Assembly (NCBI RefSeq): GCF_001591485.1
Contig: NZ_BCUZ01000005.1
Location: 1-64,000, forward strand
DNA: 64,000 nucleotides
Source of the DNA: Neobacillus fumarioli NBRC 102428
GTDB lineage: Bacteria > Bacillota > Bacilli > Bacillales > Cytobacillaceae
Reading direction: 5' to 3'
Shown: one piece after another, positions 30,155 through 37,995 of the stretch
Numbering within the stretch: position 1 is the stretch's first letter
How the letters are laid out: every line of letters starts with the position of its first letter
Program-made: the position numbers and the translations under genes
Notes under the pieces: model-generated
Seen by the model: only the letters and a program-made list of their open reading frames with translations
Told to the model about the DNA's origin: nothing
Databases searched by the model: none

Positions 30155-30243
30155 ATTTTTCCCCCTTCAGACAGTTTGTACTAATATGTATACGAGCCTT
30201 GGAGAAAATTAGACCATTTTTTAGAGAATTTTTTGCAAAAGAA

Positions 30244-30272
30244 AAGAAGAACCCCTATCTGGGAGCTCTTCA
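30244..30272 (-). terminator. Terminator of racE
   Basis: GAAGAGCTCCC pairs with GGGGTTCTTC, followed by TTTTCTTTT on the minus strand, overlapping the racE stop. Confidence 0.7.
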
Positions 30273-31067
30273 CTTTAGTTTTATTTTTTTTACATGAGGA
30301 ATGGGAGTTCCCAGCCATTGGGAAGCAATTTTCGCAAATATTCCTCTAGATCCCGTTGTAAAAAATTCATGTTCAGGTTCTGTGTCCGCGGTTGCCAGCA
30401 GTCCATTATATTGAAGAATGGCACTGATTTCCCTGGCTGTTTCATCCCCTGAACTAATAACATGGACAGGGTCTCCCATGACATTTTTGATTAACGGTTC
30501 TAATAACGGATAATGGGTACAGCCCAAAATAAGCGTATCTAGATTTTGTGCTAGTAACGGCTTGAGTGCTTCGTTCACAATTTTTTCAGCAATAGGGCCT
30601 GTGTATTCACCGCTTTCAACAAGCGGAACAAATTTAGGGCACGCAAGACTTGCAACAAACAGCCTGGAATTTAACGATTTCAATGCTTTTTCATAGGCCC
30701 CGCTTTTAATGGTTCCTTCTGTACCAATAATCCCAACCCTGTAATTCCTTGTCCGTTTGATGGCTGCTCTGGCCCCTGGATTGATGACGCCAAGGACAGG
30801 GATTTTTAATTCGCCGCGAATCTCATCAAGAGCCGCTGCTGTTGCCGTATTGCAGGCAATCACCAGCATTTTAATATTCTTGTCTAACAGAAAACGGGTC
30901 AATTCCCAGGTGAATCTTTTCACCTCTCTGGTCGATCTTGGACCATAGGGGCAGCGAGCTGTATCTCCTAAGTAGATGACTTTCTCATTTGGTAGTTGCC
31001 TCATAACCTCTTTGGCAACTGTCAATCCGCCAACCCCGGAATCGATAACACCAATTGCTTGATTCAA
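30270..31067 (-). CDS. racE: Glutamate racemase
   Basis: Makes D-glutamate for peptidoglycan (and for poly-gamma-glutamate where present). The two catalytic cysteines are in '[15 protein letters not shown]' (about Cys74) and '[12 protein letters not shown]' (about Cys185), with '[14 protein letters not shown]' at the N-terminus. The start is TTG 31067. Its ribosome site GAGG overlaps the ysmB stop codon, indicating coupling of ysmB and racE. 265 aa, family length. Confidence 0.97.
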   Translation of the reverse strand: MNQAIGVIDSGVGGLTVAKEVMRQLPNEKVIYLGDTARCPYGPRSTREVKRFTWELTRFLLDKNIKMLVIACNTATAAALDEIRGELKIPVLGVINPGARAAIKRTRNYRVGIIGTEGTIKSGAYEKALKSLNSRLFVASLACPKFVPLVESGEYTGPIAEKIVNEALKPLLAQNLDTLILGCTHYPLLEPLIKNVMGDPVHVISSGDETAREISAILQYNGLLATADTEPEHEFFTTGSRGIFAKIASQWLGTPIPHVKKIKLK

Positions 31068-31077
31068 ACTACTCGCC

Positions 31078-31533
31078 TCATTTTTGTCGCATTTCTTGAT
31101 GCATTTTCTCTAAATTGTTTTGAAGATGTTGAATTTCTTCTGCCGTAAAGTCTTTTAGAATAACTTCTACATAAGCCTGACGTTTCTTGATCACTTCATC
31201 GATAATTCTCTTTCCTTCTTCAAGCAAATGAATTCTGACGACACGACGGTCCTCAGTATCCTTTACCCGTTCTACAAGCTTATTTTTTTCCATCCGGTCA
31301 ACAAGATCAGTTGTTGTACTGCAAGCCAAATACATTTTATTCGAAAGTTCACCGATTGTCATATCTCCGTCTTCAAATAGCCATTGCAAGGCAACAAATT
31401 GCGGCGGGGTTATTTTATAATCATTCAACAATTCCCTGCCTTTTTGCTTAATAATTCCGGAAATATAACGTAGATCTTTTTCAATTTTGGCGACAACTTC
31501 CTGATTTACTTTTTGGGAGTCTTCGAGTTTCAT
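31078..31533 (-). CDS. ysmB: MarR-family transcription regulator YsmB
   Basis: About 151 aa with a winged helix-turn-helix: '[21 protein letters not shown]' (cut here to the recognition region), '[20 protein letters not shown]' wing, and flanking dimerisation helices. ATG 31533 has GAGGGG nine bases upstream. It lies between gerE and racE as ysmB does in B. subtilis. Target genes and ligand are unknown. Confidence 0.9.
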   Translation of the reverse strand: MKLEDSQKVNQEVVAKIEKDLRYISGIIKQKGRELLNDYKITPPQFVALQWLFEDGDMTIGELSNKMYLACSTTTDLVDRMEKNKLVERVKDTEDRRVVRIHLLEEGKRIIDEVIKKRQAYVEVILKDFTAEEIQHLQNNLEKMHQEMRQK

Positions 31534-31681
31534 TTGTATATTTCCCCTCAAATTTTACTAATAAATGATTCAATTAGTCTTAGCTTGTCCTTATTGTCCT
31601 TCTTTTTCGGAAAAATTTCAAGCCGAAACACCTTCAATCATGTCCTTAGATGACAGGAAATATTAGCTATAAACCTTGATA

Positions 31682-31723
31682 AACACAAACCCTCACCACT
31701 TTTTTGGGGTGAGGGCTTGTGTT
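31682..31723. terminator. Strong 16-bp hairpin after gerE
   Basis: AACACAAGCCCTCACC pairs with GGTGAGGGTTTGTGTT (one G-T) around a 10-base loop. There is no clear T-run on either side, so it may stop transcription weakly or protect the gerE mRNA 3' end. Confidence 0.6.
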
Positions 31724-31772
31724 AGCCATTCCTTGAATATAAACCTGCCTCCAAAATGGAAACCGGCCATTG

Positions 31773-31997
31773 TTAAAGTTCTAGCTCTCCCATGCGAAGG
31801 AGCTCTACAACTGCCTGAGATCGCCCTTTTACGCCAAGCTTTTGCATGGCATTGGAAATATGATTCCGAACCGTTTTCTCGCTTATAAAGAGTTCCCCAG
31901 CGATTTCCTTCGTTGTCTTATCTTGTACTAACAGTTCGAATACTTCTCTTTCACGTTTGGTGAGTAGCGGTTTATGATTATAATCGTTCTCCTTCAA
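31773..31997 (-). CDS. gerE: Late mother-cell transcription factor GerE
   Basis: 74 aa LuxR/NarL-type DNA-binding protein consisting only of a helix-turn-helix domain ('[20 protein letters not shown]' and '[20 protein letters not shown]'). It is nearly identical to B. subtilis GerE over its whole length. It modulates sigma-K-dependent coat genes in the mother cell. The start is TTG 31997 with AAGGAGGG nine bases upstream. A sigma-K-like promoter precedes it. Confidence 0.98.
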   Translation of the reverse strand: MKENDYNHKPLLTKREREVFELLVQDKTTKEIAGELFISEKTVRNHISNAMQKLGVKGRSQAVVELLRMGELEL

Positions 31998-32061
31998 GTA
32001 TTCTAACCCTCCTTGCCTTCGCCAGTAATGAACCGTGGGGTGGGTATATATTTAGTCACCA

Positions 32062-32091
32062 TATCATATGTGAGCGTAAGCCTTGAAGTGC
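32062..32091 (-). promoter_or_regulatory. Candidate sigma-K promoter of gerE
   Basis: On the minus strand GCAC (32088-32091) lies 17 bases before CATATGATA (32062-32070), a perfect CATANNNTA -10. It ends about 65 bases before the gerE start; B. subtilis gerE is transcribed by sigma-K. Confidence 0.7.
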
Positions 32092-32149
32092 TTGGATTTC
32101 CAAGAAGAGAACGAAATTTTGGAAAAAATATACGGTTGTCCTATAAAAT

Positions 32150-32170
32150 CTGGATCTGGACAATTTTCGA
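32150..32170 (+). repeat. Right-flank remnant of the dispersed repeat
   Basis: 'CTGGATCTGGACAATTTTCG' differs by one base from the right flank GGAGCTGGACAATTTTCGAAG seen at 40388. No arms remain. Confidence 0.45.
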
Positions 32171-32200
32171 AATCTATTTTATAAATTCTTATATTATAAG

Positions 32201-32238
32201 AAAAAACCTTCTTTTCAATTCTTGAAAAGAAGGTTTTT
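32201..32238 (-). terminator. Terminator of sdhCAB
   Basis: AAAAACCTTCTTTTC pairs perfectly with GAAAAGAAGGTTTTT and is followed by T and CTTATAA on the minus strand. Confidence 0.9.
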
Positions 32239-32243
32239 CCAGC

Positions 32244-33005
32244 TTAAATTTGGTCGCTGCCAAAGAAGTTTTTAAATGACTGGATAGTTGCATCACGGTT
32301 AACTGCAGCAATGGAAGTGGTAAGTGGAATTCCTTTTGGACATGCTTGTACACAGTTTTGTGAATTTCCGCAACCTTGAATGCCTCCGTCTTCCATAAAT
32401 GCATTTAAACGTTCGGCTTTATTCATCGCACCTGTTGGGTGTGCATTGAATAATCGGACTTGTCCGAAGACAAACGGTCCCATAAAGTTCGTCTTGCTGT
32501 TAACGTTCGGGCATGCTTCTAAGCAGACACCGCAAGTCATACATTTAGATAATTCATATGCCCATTGGCGTTTTGTTTCTGCCATACGTGGACCAGGACC
32601 TAAATCATACGTTCCATCGATCGGAATCCATGCTTTAACCTTTTTCAAAGAATCAAACATTCTACTCCGGTCAATTTGAAGGTCACGAATAACCGGGAAT
32701 GTTTTCATCGGAGCCAAGCGGATTGGCTGCTCCAGTTTGTCAACAAGGGCCGAACAAGCTTGGCGTGGCTTGCCGTTAATGACCATTGAACAAGCACCGC
32801 AAACTTCCTCTAAACAGTTCATGTCCCATGTAATTGGAGCGGTTTTATTCCCTTTAGTGGTTACTGGATTTCTCCGGATCTCCATCAGTGCTGAAATGAC
32901 GTTCATATTCGGGCGGTATGGAACCTCGAATTCTTCCTCATAAGGGGCAGAGTCTGGACTATCCTGACGAGTTATAATAAATTTTACGGTTTTTGTTTCA
33001 GCCAT
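32244..33005 (-). CDS. sdhB: Succinate dehydrogenase iron-sulfur subunit
   Basis: Carries electrons from SdhA flavin to the membrane anchor. The [2Fe-2S] cysteines lie in 'NCLEEVCGACSMVINGKPRQ', and the [4Fe-4S]/[3Fe-4S] ligands in 'CMTCGVCLEACPN' and 'GCGNSQNCVQACPKGIP'. 253 aa. A GGAAGGGGAG ribosome site precedes the ATG. Last gene of sdhCAB; peripheral on the inner membrane face. Confidence 0.97.
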   Translation of the reverse strand: MAETKTVKFIITRQDSPDSAPYEEEFEVPYRPNMNVISALMEIRRNPVTTKGNKTAPITWDMNCLEEVCGACSMVINGKPRQACSALVDKLEQPIRLAPMKTFPVIRDLQIDRSRMFDSLKKVKAWIPIDGTYDLGPGPRMAETKRQWAYELSKCMTCGVCLEACPNVNSKTNFMGPFVFGQVRLFNAHPTGAMNKAERLNAFMEDGGIQGCGNSQNCVQACPKGIPLTTSIAAVNRDATIQSFKNFFGSDQI

Positions 33006-33025
33006 TTTTTTCCTACTCCCCTTCC

Positions 33026-34777
33026 TTAGTGTTTTTTTGTATAGTCGCGTTCACGCGGCGGAATCAAAGAAATATCGACATCTTCATAATGGAATGCCGG
33101 GGCAGATTTCTCATCAACAAATTTAGCCATTGTAGTCTTTAACCACTCTTCGTCATTCCGTTTAGGGAATTCTGGTTTATAATGGGCACCGCGGCTTTCA
33201 TTCCGATTATAAGCACCAAGTGTAATAACACGTGCCAATTGAAGCATATTCTTTAATTGACGGGTGAAGGATGCACCTTGGTTGCTCCATTTTGCTGTAT
33301 CGTTAATGTTGATGTTTTCATAACGTTCCAGCAGTTCTTGAATTTTCTCATCCGTTTTTAACAGACGATCATTGTAACGAACAACGGTAACATTATCTGT
33401 CATCCATTCTCCAAGTTCTTTGTGAAGAACGTACGCATTTTCTGTTCCATCCATTGACATAATCTTATTCCACTTTTCTTCCTGCTCTTTCCGATAACGA
33501 TCAAATACAGTAGAAGAAATAGCATCTGAGCTCTTTTCAAGTCCTTCAATATATTTGACAGCATTAGGACCGGCAACCATACCGCCATAAATGGCAGATA
33601 ATAATGAGTTGGCACCTAAACGGTTTGCTCCGTGCTGTGAATAATCACATTCACCAGCAGCGAACAGACCTGGAATATTTGTCATTTGGTCATAGTCAAC
33701 CCATAGACCACCCATTGAATAGTGAACTGCTGGGAAAATCTTCATTGGCACTTTGTGCGGATCGTCGCCAACAAATTTTTCATAAATCTCGATAATTCCA
33801 CCCAGTTTTACATCCAATTCATGCGGATCTTTATGGGAAAGATCAAGGTAAACCATATTCTCCCCATTTATCCCAAGTTTCAGGTCCACACAAACATGGA
33901 AAATTTCCCTTGTCGCAATATCACGCGGTACAAGGTTTCCATAAGCAGGATATTTCTCTTCTAAGAAATACCAAGGCTTTCCGTCCTTGTATGTCCAAAT
34001 CCGGCCGCCTTCACCACGAGCAGATTCACTCATGAGACGAAGTTTATCGTCACCAGGAATAGCAGTAGGGTGAATCTGAATCATTTCACCATTTGCATAG
34101 TAAACCCCTTGCTGATAAACGATCGATGCTGCCGAACCTGTGTTAATCATAGAGTTTGTCGATTTCCCGAAGATGATTCCAGGGCCGCCTGTACACATGA
34201 TGACGGCATCTGCCACAAATGACTTGATTTCCATCGTTTTCAAATCTTGGGCCACAATTCCGCGGCAAACCCCTTCATCATCAATGACTACGCCTAAAAA
34301 TTCCCATCCTTCATATTTTGTAACTAAACCAGCAACTTCATGCCGGCGTACTTGCTCATCTAATGCATAAAGTAATTGCTGGCCAGTTGTCGCTCCAGCG
34401 AACGCTGTACGATGGTGCTGTGTTCCACCAAAGCGCCGGAAGTCCAATAACCCCTCTGGAGTACGGTTGAACATAACTCCCATACGGTCAAATAAGTGAA
34501 TAATACCAGGTGCTGCTTCGCACATTGCTTTTACTGGAGGCTGGTTTGCCAAAAAGTCACCGCCGTAAATTGTATCGTCAAAGTGAATCCACGGGGAGTC
34601 CCCTTCACCTTTTGTATTGACTGCTCCATTAATACCACCTTGGGCACAAACAGAGTGAGACCGTTTAACTGGCACTAATGAAAACAGGTCTACATGGGTT
34701 TCATGTTCGGCAATTTTAACGGTTGACATTAAGCCAGCCAATCCGCCGCCGACTACAATCACCTTTCCTTTACTCAT
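33026..34777 (-). CDS. sdhA: Succinate dehydrogenase flavoprotein subunit
   Basis: Oxidises succinate to fumarate. The FAD Rossmann motif 'VIVVGGGLAGLMSTVKIAEH' is at the N-terminus, the FAD-attachment region is 'SVCAQGGINGAV', and the active-site region is 'FGGTQHHRTAFAG' with 'ESARGEGGRIW'. 583 aa matches the Bacillus type. Placed between sdhC and sdhB. Confidence 0.98.
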   Translation of the reverse strand: MSKGKVIVVGGGLAGLMSTVKIAEHETHVDLFSLVPVKRSHSVCAQGGINGAVNTKGEGDSPWIHFDDTIYGGDFLANQPPVKAMCEAAPGIIHLFDRMGVMFNRTPEGLLDFRRFGGTQHHRTAFAGATTGQQLLYALDEQVRRHEVAGLVTKYEGWEFLGVVIDDEGVCRGIVAQDLKTMEIKSFVADAVIMCTGGPGIIFGKSTNSMINTGSAASIVYQQGVYYANGEMIQIHPTAIPGDDKLRLMSESARGEGGRIWTYKDGKPWYFLEEKYPAYGNLVPRDIATREIFHVCVDLKLGINGENMVYLDLSHKDPHELDVKLGGIIEIYEKFVGDDPHKVPMKIFPAVHYSMGGLWVDYDQMTNIPGLFAAGECDYSQHGANRLGANSLLSAIYGGMVAGPNAVKYIEGLEKSSDAISSTVFDRYRKEQEEKWNKIMSMDGTENAYVLHKELGEWMTDNVTVVRYNDRLLKTDEKIQELLERYENININDTAKWSNQGASFTRQLKNMLQLARVITLGAYNRNESRGAHYKPEFPKRNDEEWLKTTMAKFVDEKSAPAFHYEDVDISLIPPRERDYTKKH

Positions 34778-34860
34778 CTTGACTCACTCCCTTAATCTAA
34801 AAATGTTCCGTTCCATAATTTTCAATAATAATTCCGTACTTTAAAATAACTTCATACCGA

Positions 34861-35469
34861 TCAAACAAATGCAAACAAGGTTTGAATTCCTACGATTGAA
34901 AGAACTACAAAAATGATCATAGTTACATACGTAGAAATAACTTGTGAACGGGGTGATACGGTAATTCCCCAGCTAACCATGAACGACCATAATCCGTTTG
35001 AAAAGTGGAAAATAGCACAAACAACCCCTACCGCGTAAAAACCAAACATAAATGGCGATGATAGAATGTCATGCATCATTTGGTAATTAAGCGCTGTGCC
35101 AAATGCCATAGCAATTCGAGTCTCCCAAACATGCCATGCAACGAAAATAAGGGTGATTACACCCGTGATCCGCTGAAGCAAATACATCCAGTTTCTAAAG
35201 AAGCCGAATCTGCCGACATTGGCTGTACCAGTAAAGGCAATATAAAGCCCATAGATCGCATGATATAATAACGGTAAGAAAATTAAGATCCATTCAAGAA
35301 TGTGCAGAAACGGCAGACTCTCCATGAAATTTGCTGCACGGTTAAAAGACGAAGAACCTCCTGTTGCAAAATGATTGACTACAAGGTGAATACACAAAAA
35401 TAAGCCAATCGGAATGACCCCTAGCAGAGAATGCAATCTTCGATTAAAAAACTCGCGATTTCCTGCCAT
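34861..35469 (-). CDS. sdhC: Succinate dehydrogenase cytochrome b558 subunit
   Basis: Di-heme membrane anchor of the Bacillus-type complex II: 202 aa with five transmembrane helices and histidines in 'HSLLGVIPIGLFLCIHLVVN', 'HILEWILIFLPLLYHAIYG', 'ITLIFVAWHVWETRI' and 'GVVCAIFHFSNGLWSF' as candidate heme ligands. First gene of the operon. A TATAAT -10 lies on the minus strand at 35581-35586. Confidence 0.97.
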   Translation of the reverse strand: MAGNREFFNRRLHSLLGVIPIGLFLCIHLVVNHFATGGSSSFNRAANFMESLPFLHILEWILIFLPLLYHAIYGLYIAFTGTANVGRFGFFRNWMYLLQRITGVITLIFVAWHVWETRIAMAFGTALNYQMMHDILSSPFMFGFYAVGVVCAIFHFSNGLWSFMVSWGITVSPRSQVISTYVTMIIFVVLSIVGIQTLFAFV

Positions 35470-35542
35470 TGATTTACCCCCTTTTAATTTTTAACATGAT
35501 GTTAAGTTATTCCCTTTTTGAATAAACCACAACTTAGCATCA

Positions 35543-35561
35543 ATGTGACAATTATGTGACA
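35543..35561. promoter_or_regulatory. Direct repeat ATGTGACA x2 in the sdhC upstream region
   Basis: Two identical ATGTGACA boxes start 11 bases apart (35543 and 35554), just downstream of the putative sdhC -10 (35581-35586, minus strand), so within the expected sdhC leader. Spacing of one helical turn suggests a protein-binding site. The factor is unknown. Confidence 0.4.
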
Positions 35562-35683
35562 TGTTCATTTTACTCCTCACATTATAGAGCGTCAAGAAAC
35601 CGAATACACAAATCTTAAAGAAATGGGAAAGTGATTAAAATATATTGATATTATAATTGAAGTTCTGTTCCAAGTAATTCATT

Positions 35684-35697
35684 TGAAAGCGTTTACT
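35684..35697 (+). promoter_or_regulatory. Candidate CcpA cre site between sdhC and yslB
   Basis: TGAAAGCGTTTACT fits the cre consensus TGWAARCGTTWNCW. It is about 100 bases upstream of the putative sdhC -10 and about 170 upstream of the yslB -10. Apart from this, the 11-bp direct repeat and the two -10 elements, I see nothing in 35470-35895. Confidence 0.5.
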
Positions 35698-35864
35698 TGC
35701 AGATAATCTTTAATCTAACATAAATTACCAAAATCTTACGGGTGAGATTTTTTCATTTTAGTAAAAGATAATTATGATGGAAAACAAGATAATGTATTGT
35801 AAAATAATAAATGGCCATTTTGAAATGATACAAAAAACTGTTCTGATTCCTCACCCACTTCGTA

Positions 35865-35870
35865 TATAAT
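35865..35870 (+). promoter_or_regulatory. Candidate -10 of yslB
   Basis: TATAAT 25 bases upstream of the yslB ribosome-binding region start codon; the -35 (TTCTGA, 18-base spacing) is weak. Confidence 0.45.
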
Positions 35871-35895
35871 AGAATGATAGAAAGAGGGGAAACGT

Positions 35896-36336
35896 GTGAA
35901 AGAAAGTGCTGCTTTAGAACAGTCGTTCCATTCCGGCGAGCCAAGAACTATATCTATTTTTGGTTATGAATTAATCAGGGATATTCTGATTCCTGATATT
36001 TTAGGGAAAGACACTTATGAAATTTTATATTGGGCTGGCAAAAATCTTGCCCGAAAATTCCCTTTGACTGATTATGAGCAATTGATTGACTTTTTTGCGA
36101 AGGCAACATGGGGAGAGCTTATAATTCGTAAAGAATCGAGAAACGAGTTGGAATTTGAATTAATCAGCCCGCTGATTGCACCACGGGTAAAATCTAAAGC
36201 CGAACATTATTTTCAACTCGAAGCCGGTTTCCTTGCCCAGCAAATCGAACAGCAGAAACAAGTAAGCGCAGCTGAAGCCTTTGAACATCCAGTGAAAAAA
36301 TCCAACAAAGTTCAATTTACAGTGAAATGGGAATAA
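35896..36336 (+). CDS. yslB: DUF2507 protein YslB
   Basis: 146 aa, GTG start with AGAGGGG nine bases upstream. It belongs to the V4R-like/DUF2507 family (YslB, 148 aa in B. subtilis): 'YELIRDILIPDILGKDTYEI' and 'YWAGKNLARKFPL' are the recognisable parts. No catalytic motif, signal or membrane segment. It is transcribed alone on the plus strand between sdhC and lysC, as in B. subtilis. Function unknown. Confidence 0.9.
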   Translation: MKESAALEQSFHSGEPRTISIFGYELIRDILIPDILGKDTYEILYWAGKNLARKFPLTDYEQLIDFFAKATWGELIIRKESRNELEFELISPLIAPRVKSKAEHYFQLEAGFLAQQIEQQKQVSAAEAFEHPVKKSNKVQFTVKWE

Positions 36337-36345
36337 GAAAAGGTA

Positions 36346-36405
36346 AGGCCGCTGAAGCTAGACAATAATAAATAGGTGTTAGGCACCGGGTGCCTGACAC
36401 CTATT
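36346..36405. repeat. lysC terminator formed by the GGTGTCAGGCACC palindrome, next to a repeat remnant
   Basis: GGTGTTAGGCACC (36375-36387) and GGTGCCTGACACC (36389-36401) form an almost perfect palindrome flanked by AAATA/TATTT. It lies between convergent yslB and lysC and can end both transcripts. The preceding 'GCTGAAGCTAGACAAT' resembles the right flank of the dispersed repeat (GCTGGAGCTGGACAAT). Confidence 0.7.
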
Positions 36406-36411
36406 TGTTTT

Positions 36412-36900
36412 TTAGTAGCTTTCTTTTGATAATTCGAAGGCTTCGTGTAGAAGTTCTGCTGCTTTCAGCATATTTTTTTCTTCCACAACGGCCGAGACTT
36501 TGATTTCAGAAGTGCTGACCATTTTGACTGGGATGTTGTTTTCGGCAAGGACAGCAAACATTTTGGCAGCGACACCGGGGTTTGAAATCATTCCGGAGCC
36601 AACAATGGATACTTTTGCTAATTTATTTTCCGCATCCAATTGTTCGTATCCCAGCTCTGCTTTATTATTTTCCAGAACATTTACTGTTTCCATCCAATCT
36701 TCTGTGCGAATCGAGAATGATAAATTGGCTGTGCCTGATTCCGTTGTATTTTGAATAATGATATCTACATTAATATGATTTTGCGCCAAAGTAGTAAAAA
36801 TCGTTGACAGACTTGTTAAAGAATTTGACAGACCTAATACCGTTACTTTTGTGATCTCATCTTCAAATGCGACGCCGCGCACGATTAAATTTTGTTCCAT
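36412..36900 (-). CDS. lysC: Aspartokinase II beta subunit (in-frame internal start)
   Basis: Internal ATG at 36900 in the frame of lysC ('MEQNLIVRGVAFEDEITKV') with GAGGGGG about eight bases upstream. It encodes only the two ACT domains. In B. subtilis the corresponding Met246 is the start of the separately translated beta subunit; here it is inferred from position and ribosome site. Confidence 0.7.
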   Translation of the reverse strand: MEQNLIVRGVAFEDEITKVTVLGLSNSLTSLSTIFTTLAQNHINVDIIIQNTTESGTANLSFSIRTEDWMETVNVLENNKAELGYEQLDAENKLAKVSIVGSGMISNPGVAAKMFAVLAENNIPVKMVSTSEIKVSAVVEEKNMLKAAELLHEAFELSKESY

Positions 36901-37635
36901 TCGAGCTTCCCCCTCAATAATCGTACCTCTAACTTTCTCCATGCTTGACCGAACCTCAAGCCGAACTTGATAATTCTTGGCAAACTCTACCGCTCTTGGA
37001 TGAAGCACACCTGCTCCAAGGTTTGCAAGTTCAAGCATTTCATCATAGGAAACTGATAATAATTTACGGGCATTTTTCACATATCGCGGATCTGTTGTAA
37101 AAACTCCAGTAACATCTGTGTAAATATCACATTTATCTGCTTTTAAAGCGGCCGCTAACGCAACGGCTGTTGTATCGGAGCCTCCGCGACCAAGTGTTGT
37201 AATTTCGCCGTCCTCGGTAATTCCTTGGAATCCTGCGACAATGACTATTTTCCCAGCCTGAAGCTGCTCTTTGATTGCCTCTGTCTTGATTTTGGCAATC
37301 CTCGCATTGCTGTGGACAGGCTCTGTCACAATTCCCGCCTGCCAGCCCGTGAAGGATACAGCATCAAAGCCTTTTTCAATTAATGCCATAGACAATAGCG
37401 CAATGGTCACTTGCTCGCCAGTTGTTAGAAGCATATCCATTTCCCGTTTATTTGGCTGAGGAGAAACCTTCTTTGCCATACTGACAAGCTGATCTGTTGT
37501 CTTCCCCATGGCGGACACAACCACAACTACTTGATTTCCTTTTTCTGCCTCGGCTTTTACCGTTTCTGCAACATGTAAGATTCGCTCAATGCTACCGACA
37601 GAAGTTCCCCCAAATTTTTGAACAATTAACCCCAT
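36412..37635 (-). CDS. lysC: Lysine-sensitive aspartokinase II (alpha, with internal beta start)
   Basis: Phosphorylates aspartate at the entry to lysine, diaminopimelate, methionine and threonine synthesis. The N-terminal kinase domain has 'VQKFGGTSVGSIERI' and 'TTLGRGGSDTTAVALAAAL'; two ACT domains form the C-terminal regulatory part. ATG 37635 has GAAGGAG upstream; 407 aa. Met246 (ATG at 36900) has its own GAGGGGG ribosome site and matches the known beta-subunit start in B. subtilis, so a 162-aa regulatory subunit is probably made from the same gene. Controlled by the lysine riboswitch upstream. Confidence 0.97.
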   Translation of the reverse strand: MGLIVQKFGGTSVGSIERILHVAETVKAEAEKGNQVVVVVSAMGKTTDQLVSMAKKVSPQPNKREMDMLLTTGEQVTIALLSMALIEKGFDAVSFTGWQAGIVTEPVHSNARIAKIKTEAIKEQLQAGKIVIVAGFQGITEDGEITTLGRGGSDTTAVALAAALKADKCDIYTDVTGVFTTDPRYVKNARKLLSVSYDEMLELANLGAGVLHPRAVEFAKNYQVRLEVRSSMEKVRGTIIEGEARMEQNLIVRGVAFEDEITKVTVLGLSNSLTSLSTIFTTLAQNHINVDIIIQNTTESGTANLSFSIRTEDWMETVNVLENNKAELGYEQLDAENKLAKVSIVGSGMISNPGVAAKMFAVLAENNIPVKMVSTSEIKVSAVVEEKNMLKAAELLHEAFELSKESY

Positions 37636-37685
37636 ATTTTCTCCTTCTTTCAATCATTCGATTAACTTATCTTTCCCTGAATACA

Positions 37686-37935
37686 AAAAAAGCAATAGGA
37701 GACCATCCCATTGCTTTTTAAACACAAAAAAATATCTTGTGTGTATACAATGAAAGATAGCTCTCCAAGACGTTACGTCTTGACAGTCCGGTATTTATTC
37801 AACACAGGACCAGCGAAGAAAGCCATGAGTCTTTCTCCACTTCGGCGGACATCCCCTTTCAAAATTCCTCATCGAAACTCATCCTTCTCTGAATCCCTAC
37901 TCTTGAAGCCCGCGCCTCTACCTTCACTTTAACAC
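37686..37935 (-). promoter_or_regulatory. L-box lysine riboswitch with terminator
   Basis: The minus strand carries the conserved L-box segments in order: AGGTAGAGGCGCG, AGTA, GAAGGATGA, 'AAAGGGGATGTCCGCCGAAG', 'CTGGTCCTGTG' and 'ACTGTCAAGACGTAACGTCT' followed by TGGAGAGCTATC. A terminator, AAAAAGCAAT...ATTGCTTTTTTT (37687-37719), lies just before lysC. Lysine binding should cause early termination. Confidence 0.95.
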
Positions 37936-37966
37936 GTAAAAGTGATAGTATATGAAATTTTTCTTA

Positions 37967-37995
37967 ATTATAGCATAGCATGTTTTTTATGACAA
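37967..37995 (-). promoter_or_regulatory. Sigma-A promoter of lysC
   Basis: TTGTCA (37990-37995), 17-base spacer, TATAAT (37967-37972) on the minus strand. It overlaps the uvrC 3' end and precedes the riboswitch by about 30 bases. Confidence 0.75.

Noticed and set aside
29102-30265. Sigma-E promoter upstream of gerM
   Set aside because: TATACATA resembles a -10 but the -35 and spacing are poor, so no call was made.
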